Assembly: GCA_022360075.1 (NCBI GenBank)
Contig: JAKSDN010000883.1
Span: 1 to 5,506, forward strand
DNA length: 5,506 nucleotides
Direction: 5' to 3'
DNA from: Kiloniellales bacterium
Lineage (GTDB): Bacteria; Pseudomonadota; Alphaproteobacteria; Kiloniellales; JAKSDN01
How positions within the stretch are numbered: the stretch's first letter is position 1; every line of letters starts with the position of its first letter. This document shows positions 1 through 5,506 of this stretch, in pieces. Both the position numbers and the translations under genes were made by a program. A model generated the notes under the pieces. That model was given only the letters and a program-made list of their open reading frames with translations. It made no database searches and was not told where the DNA came from.

Positions 1-773
1 CAGTAGTCATAGGCCGAGAGCCGCTCCTCGTTGAGCCAGACCGCGCCCTCGGCGGTCTTGCCCATCTTCTGTCCGGAGGCGCTTTCGATCAGCGGCGTGG
101 TCAAGCCGAAGAGCTCGGCCTGGTCGATGCGCCGGCCCAGCTCGACGCCGTTGACGATGTTGCCCCACTGGTCCGAGCCGCCCATCTGCATCACGCAGCC
201 GTGGCGCCGCCTGAGCTCCAGGAAATCGTAGGCCTGGAGAATCATGTAGTTGAACTCGAGGAAGGTCAGCGGCTGCTCGCGGTCGAGCCGCAGCTTCACC
301 GAGTCGAAGGTCAGCATCCGGTTGATGGTGAAGTGCCGGCCGACGTCGCGCAGGAAGGTGATGTAGCCGAGTTCGGCGAGCCAGTCGTTGTTGTTGACGA
401 CGATCGCATCGCTCGGCCCCGCGCCGAACTTCAGGAACTGGGCGAATATGGCTTCGATCCCGGCCATGTTGGCGGCGATCTGCTCGTCACTCAGCAGCTT
501 GCGCGATTCGTCCTTGCCCGAGGGGTCGCCGACCCTCGTCGTGCCGCCGCCCAGCAGCACGATCGGCTTGTGGCCGGTGTTCTGCAGCCAGCGCAGGGCC
601 ATGATCTGCAGCAGGCTGCCCACGTGCAGGGAGTCGGCCGTGCAGTCGAAGCCGATATAGGCGACGATCGGGCCCTCCGCGGCCTTCTTGTCCAGCGCCT
701 CGAGATCGGTGCACTGATGCATGAAGCCGCGTTCGGTGAACGCGCGCAGAAAGTCCGAACGGAGGGCCGTCAT
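1..773 (-). CDS. tyrS: Tyrosyl-tRNA synthetase, N-terminal part (C-terminus beyond window)
   Basis: This cytoplasmic class I aminoacyl-tRNA synthetase charges tRNA-Tyr with tyrosine using ATP. The 257 visible residues begin [17 protein letters not shown] and cover the Rossmann catalytic domain. YIGFD (39-43) leads into the HIGH-type signature HVGSL (50-54). [13 protein letters not shown] lies at 75-87. Tyrosine-pocket residues are probably Y176, Q180 and D183 in [18 protein letters not shown] is at 196-205, and the KMSKS-type loop appears as KMGKT (236-240). Family members are about 400-420 residues, so the anticodon-binding part and the S4-like C-terminal domain lie off the left edge. The ATG at 773 is chosen because the family N-terminus starts here and no in-frame extension looks conserved; the ribosome site is weak. 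The gene is divergent from anmK. No T-box leader is visible. Identity is very secure. Confidence 0.97.
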   Translation of the reverse strand, partial: MTALRSDFLRAFTERGFMHQCTDLEALDKKAAEGPIVAYIGFDCTADSLHVGSLLQIMALRWLQNTGHKPIVLLGGGTTRVGDPSGKDESRKLLSDEQIAANMAGIEAIFAQFLKFGAGPSDAIVVNNNDWLAELGYITFLRDVGRHFTINRMLTFDSVKLRLDREQPLTFLEFNYMILQAYDFLELRRRHGCVMQMGGSDQWGNIVNGVELGRRIDQAELFGLTTPLIESASGQKMGKTAEGAVWLNEERLSAYDY

Positions 774-818
774 CGGTCGTATCCCGTGAAGAATGGGCTT
801 GCGGGGCGTGGGCCGCGC

Positions 819-847
819 GATTTACCACACTCGGCTGAGCATCTCAA
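819..847 (-). promoter_or_regulatory. Candidate sigma70-type promoter for tyrS
   Basis: Read on the minus strand, TTGAGA (847-842) is followed by a 17-base spacer and TAAATC (824-819). This would start transcription near 812 and give a leader of about 40 bases before the tyrS ATG at 773. It lies in the 89-base gap shared with divergent anmK. I saw no equally good promoter for anmK on the plus strand. The call rests on pattern and position only. Confidence 0.45.
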
Positions 848-862
848 TCGAACGGCGGACAG

Positions 863-2005
863 GTGCAGGCACCTTCGATCAGGCCCGAACCGGGCGTCTC
901 TTGGGACAGCGCGCTTTGGGCGGTCGGCCTGATGAGCGGCACCTCGCTCGACGGGGTCGACGCCGCGCTCATCAGGAGCGACGGGCGTGGCTGGGTCGAG
1001 ACCGGTGCGGCCTTGAGCCGGCCTTACGATGCCGCCTTTCGCGAGGACCTGCGCAAGCTGCTCGGCCAGGCGCGGCCGAGCGAGGCGGTGCTGTCGCCGC
1101 TGGTTCGCAAGCTCACCGAGCGCCATGCCGAGGCCGTCGAGGACCTGCTCGCCCAGAGCGGTCTCGCGCCCGAGGCGGTCGGGGTCATCGGCTTCCATGG
1201 CCAGACCATCGCCCACGATCCGGCCGCCGGGATCACTTGCCAGATCGGCGACGGCGACCTGCTGGCGGCGTCGACGGGAATCCCGGTGGTTACCGATTTC
1301 CGTAGCCGCGACGTCGCCGCGGGCGGGGAGGGGGCGCCGCTCGCGCCGCTCTATCACGCCGCGCTCGCCAGCAAGATCGCGCGCCCGCTCGCCGTCATCA
1401 ACATCGGCGGCGTCGCCAACGTCACTTGGCTCGGCCCCGGGCCGGACGACCTGCTCGCCTTCGATACCGGGCCGGGCAACGCGCTGCTCGACGACTGGGT
1501 GCTGCGCACCTACCACCGCCCCATGGACACCGACGGCGCCCTGGCCAGGGCCGGTCGGGTCCACGAGGACGTGCTCGAGCGCTTGCTGGACAATCCTTAC
1601 TTCGCGCGACCCGCGCCCAAGTCCCTCGATCGGGATGCCTTCGACTTTTCGCCGGTGACCCGGCTTTCGCCCGAGGACGGGGCCGCCACGCTGACGGCCT
1701 TCACCGCCGAGGCCATCGGGCTCGGCGCGGCCTTGCTGCCTTCGCCGCCCCATCGCTGGCTCGTATGCGGCGGGGGGCGCCGAAATCCGGCGCATATGGC
1801 GGCGCTGGCGGCGCGCCTTTCCGGGCCCGTAGAGCCGGTCGAAGCCGTTGGCTGGGACGGCGACTGCCTGGAGGCCCAGGCCTTCGCCTACCTCGCCATC
1901 CGCTCGCTCTGCGACCTGCCGCTGTCTTTGCCGGGGACGACCGGCGTATCGCGGCCGACCACCGGCGGCCGCCTGCACCGCGCGACGGGGGGCAGCCGAG
2001 CCTAA
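863..2005 (+). CDS. anmK: Anhydro-N-acetylmuramic acid kinase
   Basis: AnmK cleaves and phosphorylates 1,6-anhydro-N-acetylmuramic acid, released during peptidoglycan turnover, to give MurNAc-6-phosphate in the cytoplasm. The product is 380 residues, close to the usual 360-390. GLMSGTSLDGVD (22-33) is the family-signature nucleotide-binding loop. Then come GFHGQT (110-115), QIGDGD (127-132), TDFRSRDVAAGGEGAPL (144-160), INIGGVAN (179-186) and FDTGPGN (200-206), whose D201 is probably the catalytic base. CGGGRRN (302-308) and the C-terminal PGTTGVSRPTTGGRLHRA (357-374) complete the ASKHA-fold kinase, so it looks intact. The start is GTG at 863, which puts about 20 residues before the signature; the next ATG lies inside the signature and is too late. 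The ribosome site is poor. A neighbouring tyrS is also seen in other proteobacteria. The fate of MurNAc-6-P (MurQ) cannot be judged here. Confidence 0.96.
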   Translation: MQAPSIRPEPGVSWDSALWAVGLMSGTSLDGVDAALIRSDGRGWVETGAALSRPYDAAFREDLRKLLGQARPSEAVLSPLVRKLTERHAEAVEDLLAQSGLAPEAVGVIGFHGQTIAHDPAAGITCQIGDGDLLAASTGIPVVTDFRSRDVAAGGEGAPLAPLYHAALASKIARPLAVINIGGVANVTWLGPGPDDLLAFDTGPGNALLDDWVLRTYHRPMDTDGALARAGRVHEDVLERLLDNPYFARPAPKSLDRDAFDFSPVTRLSPEDGAATLTAFTAEAIGLGAALLPSPPHRWLVCGGGRRNPAHMAALAARLSGPVEPVEAVGWDGDCLEAQAFAYLAIRSLCDLPLSLPGTTGVSRPTTGGRLHRATGGSRA

Positions 2006-2021
2006 TCAGGTACCAGGGTTC

Positions 2022-2039
2022 GGCGCGGCGAAGCGCGCC
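2022..2039. terminator. GC hairpin between convergent anmK and hydrolase genes
   Basis: GGCGCG (2022-2027) and CGCGCC (2034-2039) form a perfect 6-bp stem around a 6-base loop. It occupies most of the 33-base gap between the two convergent stop codons and touches the hydrolase stop. Neither strand has a T-run after the stem, so it is not a canonical intrinsic terminator. It may slow polymerase or protect 3' ends in both directions. Confidence 0.35.
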
Positions 2040-2704
2040 TAGTTCGCCGCCGCCTCGGCCGCGGGCGCTTTCGTCACTTTTGCCAGATAGGCATCCAGGA
2101 TCTCGTTGAGCGCGTCCATGTGGTCCTGGAAGAAGTGGCTCGCGCCCTGGAGCACCTGGTACTCGATGTCGATGTCGCGCTGGTGGGAGAGCTTGCCGAC
2201 AAGCTTGGCGACCGAGGCCTCCGGGACCACTTCGTCGGCGTCGCCGTGCACGACCAGGCCCGACGAAGGGCAGGGCGCGAGAAAGCTGAAGTCGTGCATG
2301 TTGGCGGGCGGGGCGATCGAGACGAAGCCGTTGATCTCCGGACGCCGCATGAGCAGCTGCATGCCGATCCAGGCGCCAAAGGAGAATCCGGCGATCCAAC
2401 AGGCGCTGGCGTTCTGGTTGTAGGTCTGGAGCCAGTCGAGGGCCGAGGCGGCATCGGCCAGCTCGCCTTCGCCGCGGTCGTAGAGGCCCTGCGAGCGGCC
2501 TACGCCGCGGAAGTTGAACCTCAGCACCGAGAAGCCCTGGCGCACGAAGGCGTGGAACAAGGTGTAGACCACGCGGTTGTTCATGGTGCCGCCGTGCTGC
2601 GGGTGCGGATGCAGCATGAGGGCGATCGGCGCATCGGGGGTTCGATTGTGCAGATAGCGGCCTTCAAGGCGGCCTTCGGGGCCGTTGAAGATCACATCGG
2701 GCAT
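2039..2704 (-). CDS. Small alpha/beta hydrolase (COG2945-type), substrate unknown
   Basis: The product is 221 residues starting MPDVIFNGPEGRLEGRYL, with the compact alpha/beta hydrolase fold. HPHPQHGG (32-39) is the probable oxyanion-hole segment. FNFRGVGRSQG (63-73) is typical of this family. The nucleophile elbow is GFSFG (106-110), with Ser108. HGDADEVVP (153-161) supplies the acid, probably Asp155 or Asp157. GASHFF (187-192) supplies His190. The triad is therefore complete. No signal peptide or membrane segment is visible, so it should be cytoplasmic. The ATG at 2704 is preferred because AAGGA lies 11 bases upstream; an in-frame GTG at 2764 would add 20 non-conserved residues and has no ribosome site. 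The gene is divergent from the cysE-iscR operon and shares its intergenic region. The family is called an esterase or peptidase-like hydrolase, but no substrate can be deduced. Confidence 0.88.
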   Translation of the reverse strand: MPDVIFNGPEGRLEGRYLHNRTPDAPIALMLHPHPQHGGTMNNRVVYTLFHAFVRQGFSVLRFNFRGVGRSQGLYDRGEGELADAASALDWLQTYNQNASACWIAGFSFGAWIGMQLLMRRPEINGFVSIAPPANMHDFSFLAPCPSSGLVVHGDADEVVPEASVAKLVGKLSHQRDIDIEYQVLQGASHFFQDHMDALNEILDAYLAKVTKAPAAEAAAN

Positions 2705-2715
2705 GGGGTCACTTT

Positions 2716-2720
2716 TCCTT
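2716..2720 (-). promoter_or_regulatory. Ribosome binding site deciding the hydrolase start
   Basis: AAGGA on the minus strand lies 11 bases upstream of the ATG at 2704. The alternative in-frame GTG at 2764 has nothing comparable, so this site favours the shorter 221-residue protein. Confidence 0.5.
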
Positions 2721-2725
2721 CGTCG

Positions 2726-2746
2726 TTCGGCACCTTGTCTGCCGAA
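2726..2746. repeat. Perfect inverted repeat upstream of the hydrolase gene
   Basis: TTCGGCA (2726-2732) and TGCCGAA (2740-2746) are perfect 7-base arms around a 7-base centre. The repeat lies 22 bases upstream of the hydrolase ATG, just beyond its ribosome site. It could be a dimeric repressor operator or an RNA hairpin in the hydrolase leader. No T-run follows on either strand, so a terminator is unlikely. I do not recognise the half-site as that of a known regulator. Confidence 0.5.
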
Positions 2747-2804
2747 AATGCCCGACTGCGTCACTGGGACAAAGGCCGAGTTTTTCGGACACCTACCTGG
2801 GCCA

Positions 2805-2829
2805 ATACTTGATCGGGTTTGTCAGATAA
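2805..2829 (+). promoter_or_regulatory. Candidate IscR type-1 operator
   Basis: The left half ATACTTGA (2805-2812) and right half GTCAGATA (2821-2828) match the two arms of the E. coli IscR type-1 consensus (ATASYYGAC and its inverse) at the correct spacing. By eye, about 18 of 25 positions fit, with most mismatches in the centre. The site covers the -35 element of the promoter at 2809-2837, as the IscR sites do at the E. coli iscR promoter. An iscR gene lies 0.9 kb downstream in the same run. The consensus is from memory, and alphaproteobacterial sites differ in detail. Confidence 0.45.
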
Positions 2830-2837
2830 TCTATATC
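2809..2837 (+). promoter_or_regulatory. Probable sigma70 promoter of the cysE-iscR-desulfurase operon
   Basis: TTGATC (2809-2814) and TATATC (2832-2837) are separated by exactly 17 bases, within an AT-richer patch in otherwise GC-rich DNA. Transcription would begin near 2844 and leave a leader of about 75 bases before cysE. It is the best promoter match in the 215-base intergenic region, and no comparable promoter is visible in the short gaps downstream. Confidence 0.6.
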
Positions 2838-2895
2838 ACCTGTAAGGAGAACCGGGTCCGGACCGGCGAACCTCAGCCGGGCGCCCGGTCTCGGA

Positions 2896-2910
2896 CGCGC
2901 CGAAGGCGCG
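2896..2910 (+). promoter_or_regulatory. Leader hairpin just upstream of cysE
   Basis: CGCGCC (2896-2901) pairs with GGCGCG (2905-2910) around a GAA loop, giving a 6-bp GC stem ending 9 bases before the cysE ATG. The only Shine-Dalgarno-like bases near that ATG (GAAGG, 2902-2906) fall in the loop and stem, so the structure could limit ribosome access. Two further GC palindromes lie upstream in the same leader, GGTCCGGACC (2855-2864) and CCGGGCGCCCGG (2877-2888). Function is inferred only. Confidence 0.35.
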
Positions 2911-2919
2911 GACTATAGC

Positions 2920-3702
2920 ATGACGGGCCACAGCATGTTCAACAATCTCCGCGAAGATATCGACGCCACGATTTCCCGAGATCCGGCAGCGCGTTCCGGG
3001 CTCGAAGTCGTCCTGCTCTACCCCGGATTCCAGGCCGTGCTCGCCTATCGCGTGGCTCACGCCTGTTGGCGTCGCGGCTGGCGCTTTCTCGGGCGCTGGA
3101 TCTCCCAGCTCGCCCGCTGGTGGACCGGGATCGAGATCCATCCCGGCGCGAGGATCGGCCGGCGCTTCTTCATCGACCATGGCATGGGTGTGGTGGTCGG
3201 CGAGACAAGCGAAATCGGCGACGACGTGACGCTCTATCACGGGGTGACACTGGGCGGCGTCGCGCCGAGCGTGGACAGCGATAGCCAGCGCGACCAGAAG
3301 CGCCACCCGACCTTGGAGGACGGGGTGATCGTCGGTTCCGGCGCGCAGGTGCTGGGGCCGATCACCGTGGCCCGCTGCGCGCGCGTCGGTGCCAATGCCG
3401 TGGTGACCAAGGACGTCGCCTGCGGCTGCACCGTGGTCGGCATTCCCGCCAAGGTTGTCGGCGCGCCGCGCGAGAAGCAGGTCGAGGCCTCGCCCTTCGT
3501 GGCCTACGGCACGCCGACCGGGGACATACCCGATCCCGTGGCTCGGGCGATCGACGGTTTGCTCGACGAAGTCCAGAGCCTGCGCGCGCGTGTCAACGCC
3601 CTGGAGGGAGAGGCCGACCAGGAGCGGCTCGAGCCGATCGCATCGGGCCCGACGGAGGAGGCCGACGGCCGCCGCGCCGAGGCACCTTCCGGCAAGGCCT
3701 GA
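2920..3702 (+). CDS. cysE: Serine O-acetyltransferase
   Basis: CysE transfers acetyl from acetyl-CoA to L-serine, giving O-acetylserine for cysteine synthesis in the cytoplasm. The 260-residue protein has a short helical N-terminal part (about 1-65) rather than the long domain of enterobacterial CysE. A left-handed beta-helix of hexapeptide repeats follows (about 70-181). Residues matching the E. coli catalytic and serine-binding set are D86 and H87 in FIDHGMG, E95 in VVGET, and R128-H129 in KRHP. The repeats end with GIPAKVVG (174-181). A charged C-terminal extension includes a likely coiled coil (about 205-237). The protein ends SGKA and lacks the terminal Ile that docks into CysK in well-studied enzymes. 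ATG 2920 is chosen; ATG 2935 (MFNNLRED) also fits the family, and neither has a strong ribosome site. It is probably the first gene of the operon. Confidence 0.95.
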   Translation: MTGHSMFNNLREDIDATISRDPAARSGLEVVLLYPGFQAVLAYRVAHACWRRGWRFLGRWISQLARWWTGIEIHPGARIGRRFFIDHGMGVVVGETSEIGDDVTLYHGVTLGGVAPSVDSDSQRDQKRHPTLEDGVIVGSGAQVLGPITVARCARVGANAVVTKDVACGCTVVGIPAKVVGAPREKQVEASPFVAYGTPTGDIPDPVARAIDGLLDEVQSLRARVNALEGEADQERLEPIASGPTEEADGRRAEAPSGKA

Positions 3703-3723
3703 CCGCAGGCCGAACGTACGATT

Positions 3724-3730
3724 GAGGAGG
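3724..3730 (+). promoter_or_regulatory. Ribosome binding site for the iscR GTG start
   Basis: GAGGAGG lies 5 bases before the GTG at 3736. It is the strongest Shine-Dalgarno match tied to a start codon in the window and fixes a non-ATG start for iscR. Confidence 0.8.
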
Positions 3731-3735
3731 ACGAG

Positions 3736-4203
3736 GTGAAGCTCAGCACGAAAGGCCGCTACGCCGTGATGGCCATGGTCGATCTGGCCGCCAACAGCGG
3801 CGGCCGGCCGGTCTCGCTGGCCGACATCGCCGAGCGCCAGGAGATCTCTCTATCCTATCTCGAGCAGCTCTTCGCCAAGCTGCGCCGCGGCGCCTTGGTG
3901 AAGTCGGTGCGCGGGCCCGGCGGCGGCTATCTGCTGGCGCACGAGCCCCAGGAGATTCGGGTCTCCGACATCATCCTGGCCGTCGACGAGCCGATCCGCG
4001 CGACCCGCTGCACGCCGGGTCAGCCCTTCGGCTGCCGCAGCAACAAGAGCCGCTGCCTGACCCACGATCTTTGGGAAGAGCTGGGCAACCAGATCTATCT
4101 CTATCTCAGCTCGGTGTCCCTGGCCAACGTGGTGGAGCGCAAGGTCTTGGGCACGAGCGGCCTGGTCCCGCACCAGGACGCCGGCATAGTCGCCGCCGAG
4201 TAG
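3736..4203 (+). CDS. iscR: Rrf2-family [2Fe-2S] transcriptional regulator IscR
   Basis: IscR binds a [2Fe-2S] cluster and represses Fe-S assembly genes when clusters are sufficient. The 155-residue product begins MKLSTKGRYAVMAMVDLA, typical of Rrf2 proteins. A winged helix-turn-helix spans about 1-70, with ISLSYLEQLFAKLRR (37-51) as the recognition region and RGPGGGYLLA (59-68) as the wing. Cluster ligands are probably C92, C100, C107 and H110 (CLTH), in a loop slightly longer than in E. coli (C92, C98, C104, H107). A dimerisation helix follows (about 111-135). The start is GTG, supported by the site at 3724-3730. It lies 33 bases after cysE and 26 before a desulfurase, with no promoter of its own visible, so it is probably transcribed from upstream of cysE. 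RirA and NsrR are relatives, but the cysteine pattern and desulfurase neighbours favour IscR. Confidence 0.93.
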   Translation: MKLSTKGRYAVMAMVDLAANSGGRPVSLADIAERQEISLSYLEQLFAKLRRGALVKSVRGPGGGYLLAHEPQEIRVSDIILAVDEPIRATRCTPGQPFGCRSNKSRCLTHDLWEELGNQIYLYLSSVSLANVVERKVLGTSGLVPHQDAGIVAAE

Positions 4204-4229
4204 GCATTCCAAAAGACGGGGTTCAAGGC

Positions 4230-5372
4230 ATGGCCCCCGAGACCCTCCACGCGGTCTATCTCGACTACAACGCCACAGCGCCGATCCGCCCCGAGGCGGC
4301 CGAGGCGCTCTCGGCGGCCTTGGCGCTAAGCGGCAATCCCTCGTCCGTGCACCGCTTCGGACGCGAGGCGCGGCGCCTGATCGAGGAGGCACGCGAGGCG
4401 GTGGCGGCCTTGGCCGGCGCCGCGGCCGCGCGGGTCGTCTTCACCAGCGGCGGGACGGAGGCGAACAACCTGGCGCTGCGGGGGGCCGGACAGGAGCGGA
4501 CCTTCGTCTCGGCCGGCGAGCATCCCTCGGTCCTGGACGCTGTGCCTTCGGCCCGGCGAGTGGCGCTGTGCAGCGACGGTCGGATCGACTTGGACGCTCT
4601 GGATTCGGCCCTTGGGGACGGAACCGGGCGGGCCTTGGTCTCGGTCATGCTGGCCAACAACGAGACCGGCGTGGTCCAGCCGCTGCGCGCGGTCGCCGAG
4701 CTGGCCCACGAGCGGGGTGCGCTGCTGCACTGCGACGCGGTGCAGGCGGCCGGCAAGATCCCGCTCGACATGGCCGAACTCGGCATCGACCTCATGAGCC
4801 TCTCGGCGCACAAGCTGGGTGGCCCGGCGGGCGTTGGCGCCCTGTTGCTCGGCGAGGGCGTGACGATCGCGCCGCTGCTGCGCGGCGGCGGGCAGGAGCG
4901 GCGACAGCGCGCGGGCACGGAGAACCTGCCGGGCATCGCCGGCTTCGGCGCCGCGGCCACGGCCGCGGCCGAGCGCCTCTTGGAGGAGGCGCCGCGCCTG
5001 GGCGCTCTGCGCGACCGGCTCGAAGCGGGCGTCAAGGCCCTCGCGCCATCGGCCGAGATCTTCGGTGCCGCGGTGCCGCGCCTGCCCAACACCGTCTGCC
5101 TGACCATGCCCGGCGTGCCGGCGGAAACCCAGGTCATGGCGCTCGACCTGGCCGGGGTCGCGGTCAGCGCCGGCTCGGCCTGCTCCTCGGGCAAGGTTGA
5201 GGCCTCCCATGTGCTCCGGGCCATGGGCGTGTCCGACGAACGGGCCGCGACGGCGATCCGCGTCAGCCTGGGCTGGCGCAGCACGGCCGAGGATGTCGAG
5301 CGTTTTCTCGCCGCCTGGGCTAGGCTCTATGGCCGCAAGGCGAGCGGGCGCGAAGCACCCGACGCGGCCTAG
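4230..5372 (+). CDS. Cysteine desulfurase (NifS/IscS-like, class V aminotransferase fold)
   Basis: This PLP enzyme converts cysteine to alanine and carries the released sulfur as a persulfide for Fe-S cluster assembly or other thiolation. The 380-residue length is normal for the group. YLDYNATAP (10-18) is the N-terminal signature. FTSGGTEANNLAL (71-83) binds the cofactor phosphate. H98 (GEHPS) should stack on PLP. D169 and Q172 (CDAVQ) contact the ring. K195 (SAHK) forms the Schiff base, and GGGQE (219-223) and GTEN (229-232) follow. The catalytic cysteine is C318 in SAGSACSSG, the NifS/IscS (group I) form rather than SufS. All key residues are present. The ATG at 4230 is used because homology begins there; the ribosome site is weak. 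It follows iscR by 26 bases and precedes a second desulfurase. Whether it is the main cluster-assembly enzyme or a specialised paralogue cannot be told from sequence. Confidence 0.95.
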   Translation: MAPETLHAVYLDYNATAPIRPEAAEALSAALALSGNPSSVHRFGREARRLIEEAREAVAALAGAAAARVVFTSGGTEANNLALRGAGQERTFVSAGEHPSVLDAVPSARRVALCSDGRIDLDALDSALGDGTGRALVSVMLANNETGVVQPLRAVAELAHERGALLHCDAVQAAGKIPLDMAELGIDLMSLSAHKLGGPAGVGALLLGEGVTIAPLLRGGGQERRQRAGTENLPGIAGFGAAATAAAERLLEEAPRLGALRDRLEAGVKALAPSAEIFGAAVPRLPNTVCLTMPGVPAETQVMALDLAGVAVSAGSACSSGKVEASHVLRAMGVSDERAATAIRVSLGWRSTAEDVERFLAAWARLYGRKASGREAPDAA

Positions 5373-5423
5373 GCCGTGTTCGGCGGCGGTACAATCGAGC
5401 GGGGGGCCGAGAGCGAGGCAAGG

Positions 5424-5506
5424 ATGGACGGCACGACCGAGGAAGCGAAGCCGATCTACCTGGACTACCAGGCGAGCACGCCGCTCGATCCGCGCGCGCT
5501 CGAGGC
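5424..5506 (+). CDS. Second cysteine desulfurase, N-terminal fragment (cut by window end)
   Basis: Only 27 codons are visible, ending IYLDYQASTPLDPRALE. YLDYQA-x-TPLDPR is the N-terminal signature of NifS/IscS-type cysteine desulfurases, and the Gln form is common in alphaproteobacterial IscS proteins of isc/suf operons. GAGG (5415-5418) lies 5 bases before the ATG, and the gap to the preceding desulfurase is 51 bases with no terminator, so it is probably in the same operon. The fragment matches the start of its neighbour in the signature but not around it, which points to an old paralogue rather than a recent copy. Catalytic residues lie outside the window. The right edge truncates it; nothing suggests the gene is broken. 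Confidence 0.85.
   Translation, partial: MDGTTEEAKPIYLDYQASTPLDPRALE

Noticed and set aside
201..932. Plus-strand open frame of about 240 codons across tyrS and the start of anmK
   Set aside because: It runs antisense to conserved TyrRS motifs and has no family features.
770..1978. Open frame of about 400 codons antisense to anmK
   Set aside because: It is a GC-rich antisense shadow: low-complexity Arg/Gly/Ala-rich product, no recognisable domain, and the plus strand holds a fully conserved AnmK.
2705..2764. Upstream GTG start that would extend the hydrolase by 20 residues
   Set aside because: It has no ribosome site, the added residues do not resemble the family, and the ATG at 2704 has AAGGA at 11 bases.
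2776..2788. CCGA-N5-TCGG inverted repeat in the cysE upstream region
   Set aside because: Four-base arms are expected by chance in GC-rich DNA, and no extension pairs.
2809..2829. Tiny leader ORF starting TTG at 2809 and ending TAA
   Set aside because: It overlaps the promoter core, lies before the predicted transcription start and has no ribosome site or cysteine codons.
4265..5284. Open frames of about 300-340 codons antisense to the cysteine desulfurase
   Set aside because: The products are Ser/Arg/Ala-rich with no motif and lie opposite an intact enzyme, as expected for high third-position GC.
5390..5395. TACAAT, a -10-like hexamer between the two desulfurases
   Set aside because: No -35-like sequence lies at 16-18 bases upstream, so an internal promoter is not supported.

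Overview
The window is GC-rich chromosomal DNA with dense, closely packed genes. The protein features (IscR with the TPGQPFGC cysteine region, CysE without the long enterobacterial N-terminal domain, tandem cysteine desulfurases behind iscR) suggest an alphaproteobacterium, probably close to the Rhodospirillales. This is inferred from gene content and protein character, because there is no rRNA marker in the window. I see no mobile element, CRISPR array, tRNA or phage gene, and no gene-free stretch longer than about 215 bases.

Layout. The left end carries the 5' two thirds of tyrS on the minus strand (773 down to the edge). It is divergent from anmK (863-2005, plus), a kinase that recycles cell-wall anhydro-sugar. 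anmK is convergent with a small alpha/beta hydrolase on the minus strand (2039-2704), with a GC-rich hairpin between their ends. After a 215-base intergenic region comes a plus-strand run: cysE (2920-3702), iscR (3736-4203), a cysteine desulfurase (4230-5372), and the first 27 codons of a second cysteine desulfurase (5424 to the edge). Gaps in the run are 33, 26 and 51 bases, so it is probably one operon that continues to the right, most likely into suf genes.

How the genes work together. CysE makes O-acetylserine, the committed precursor of cysteine. The desulfurases take sulfur from cysteine for Fe-S cluster assembly. IscR is the [2Fe-2S] regulator that senses cluster status. Cysteine supply, sulfur extraction and the sensor therefore appear to sit in one transcription unit. 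The best promoter I can find for the unit lies upstream of cysE (2809-2837). It overlaps a sequence at 2805-2829 that resembles an IscR type-1 operator with correct half-site spacing. This is the most interesting observation here: it predicts that cysE itself is under IscR control. I found no wholly new system; most of the window is well-characterised housekeeping gene content.
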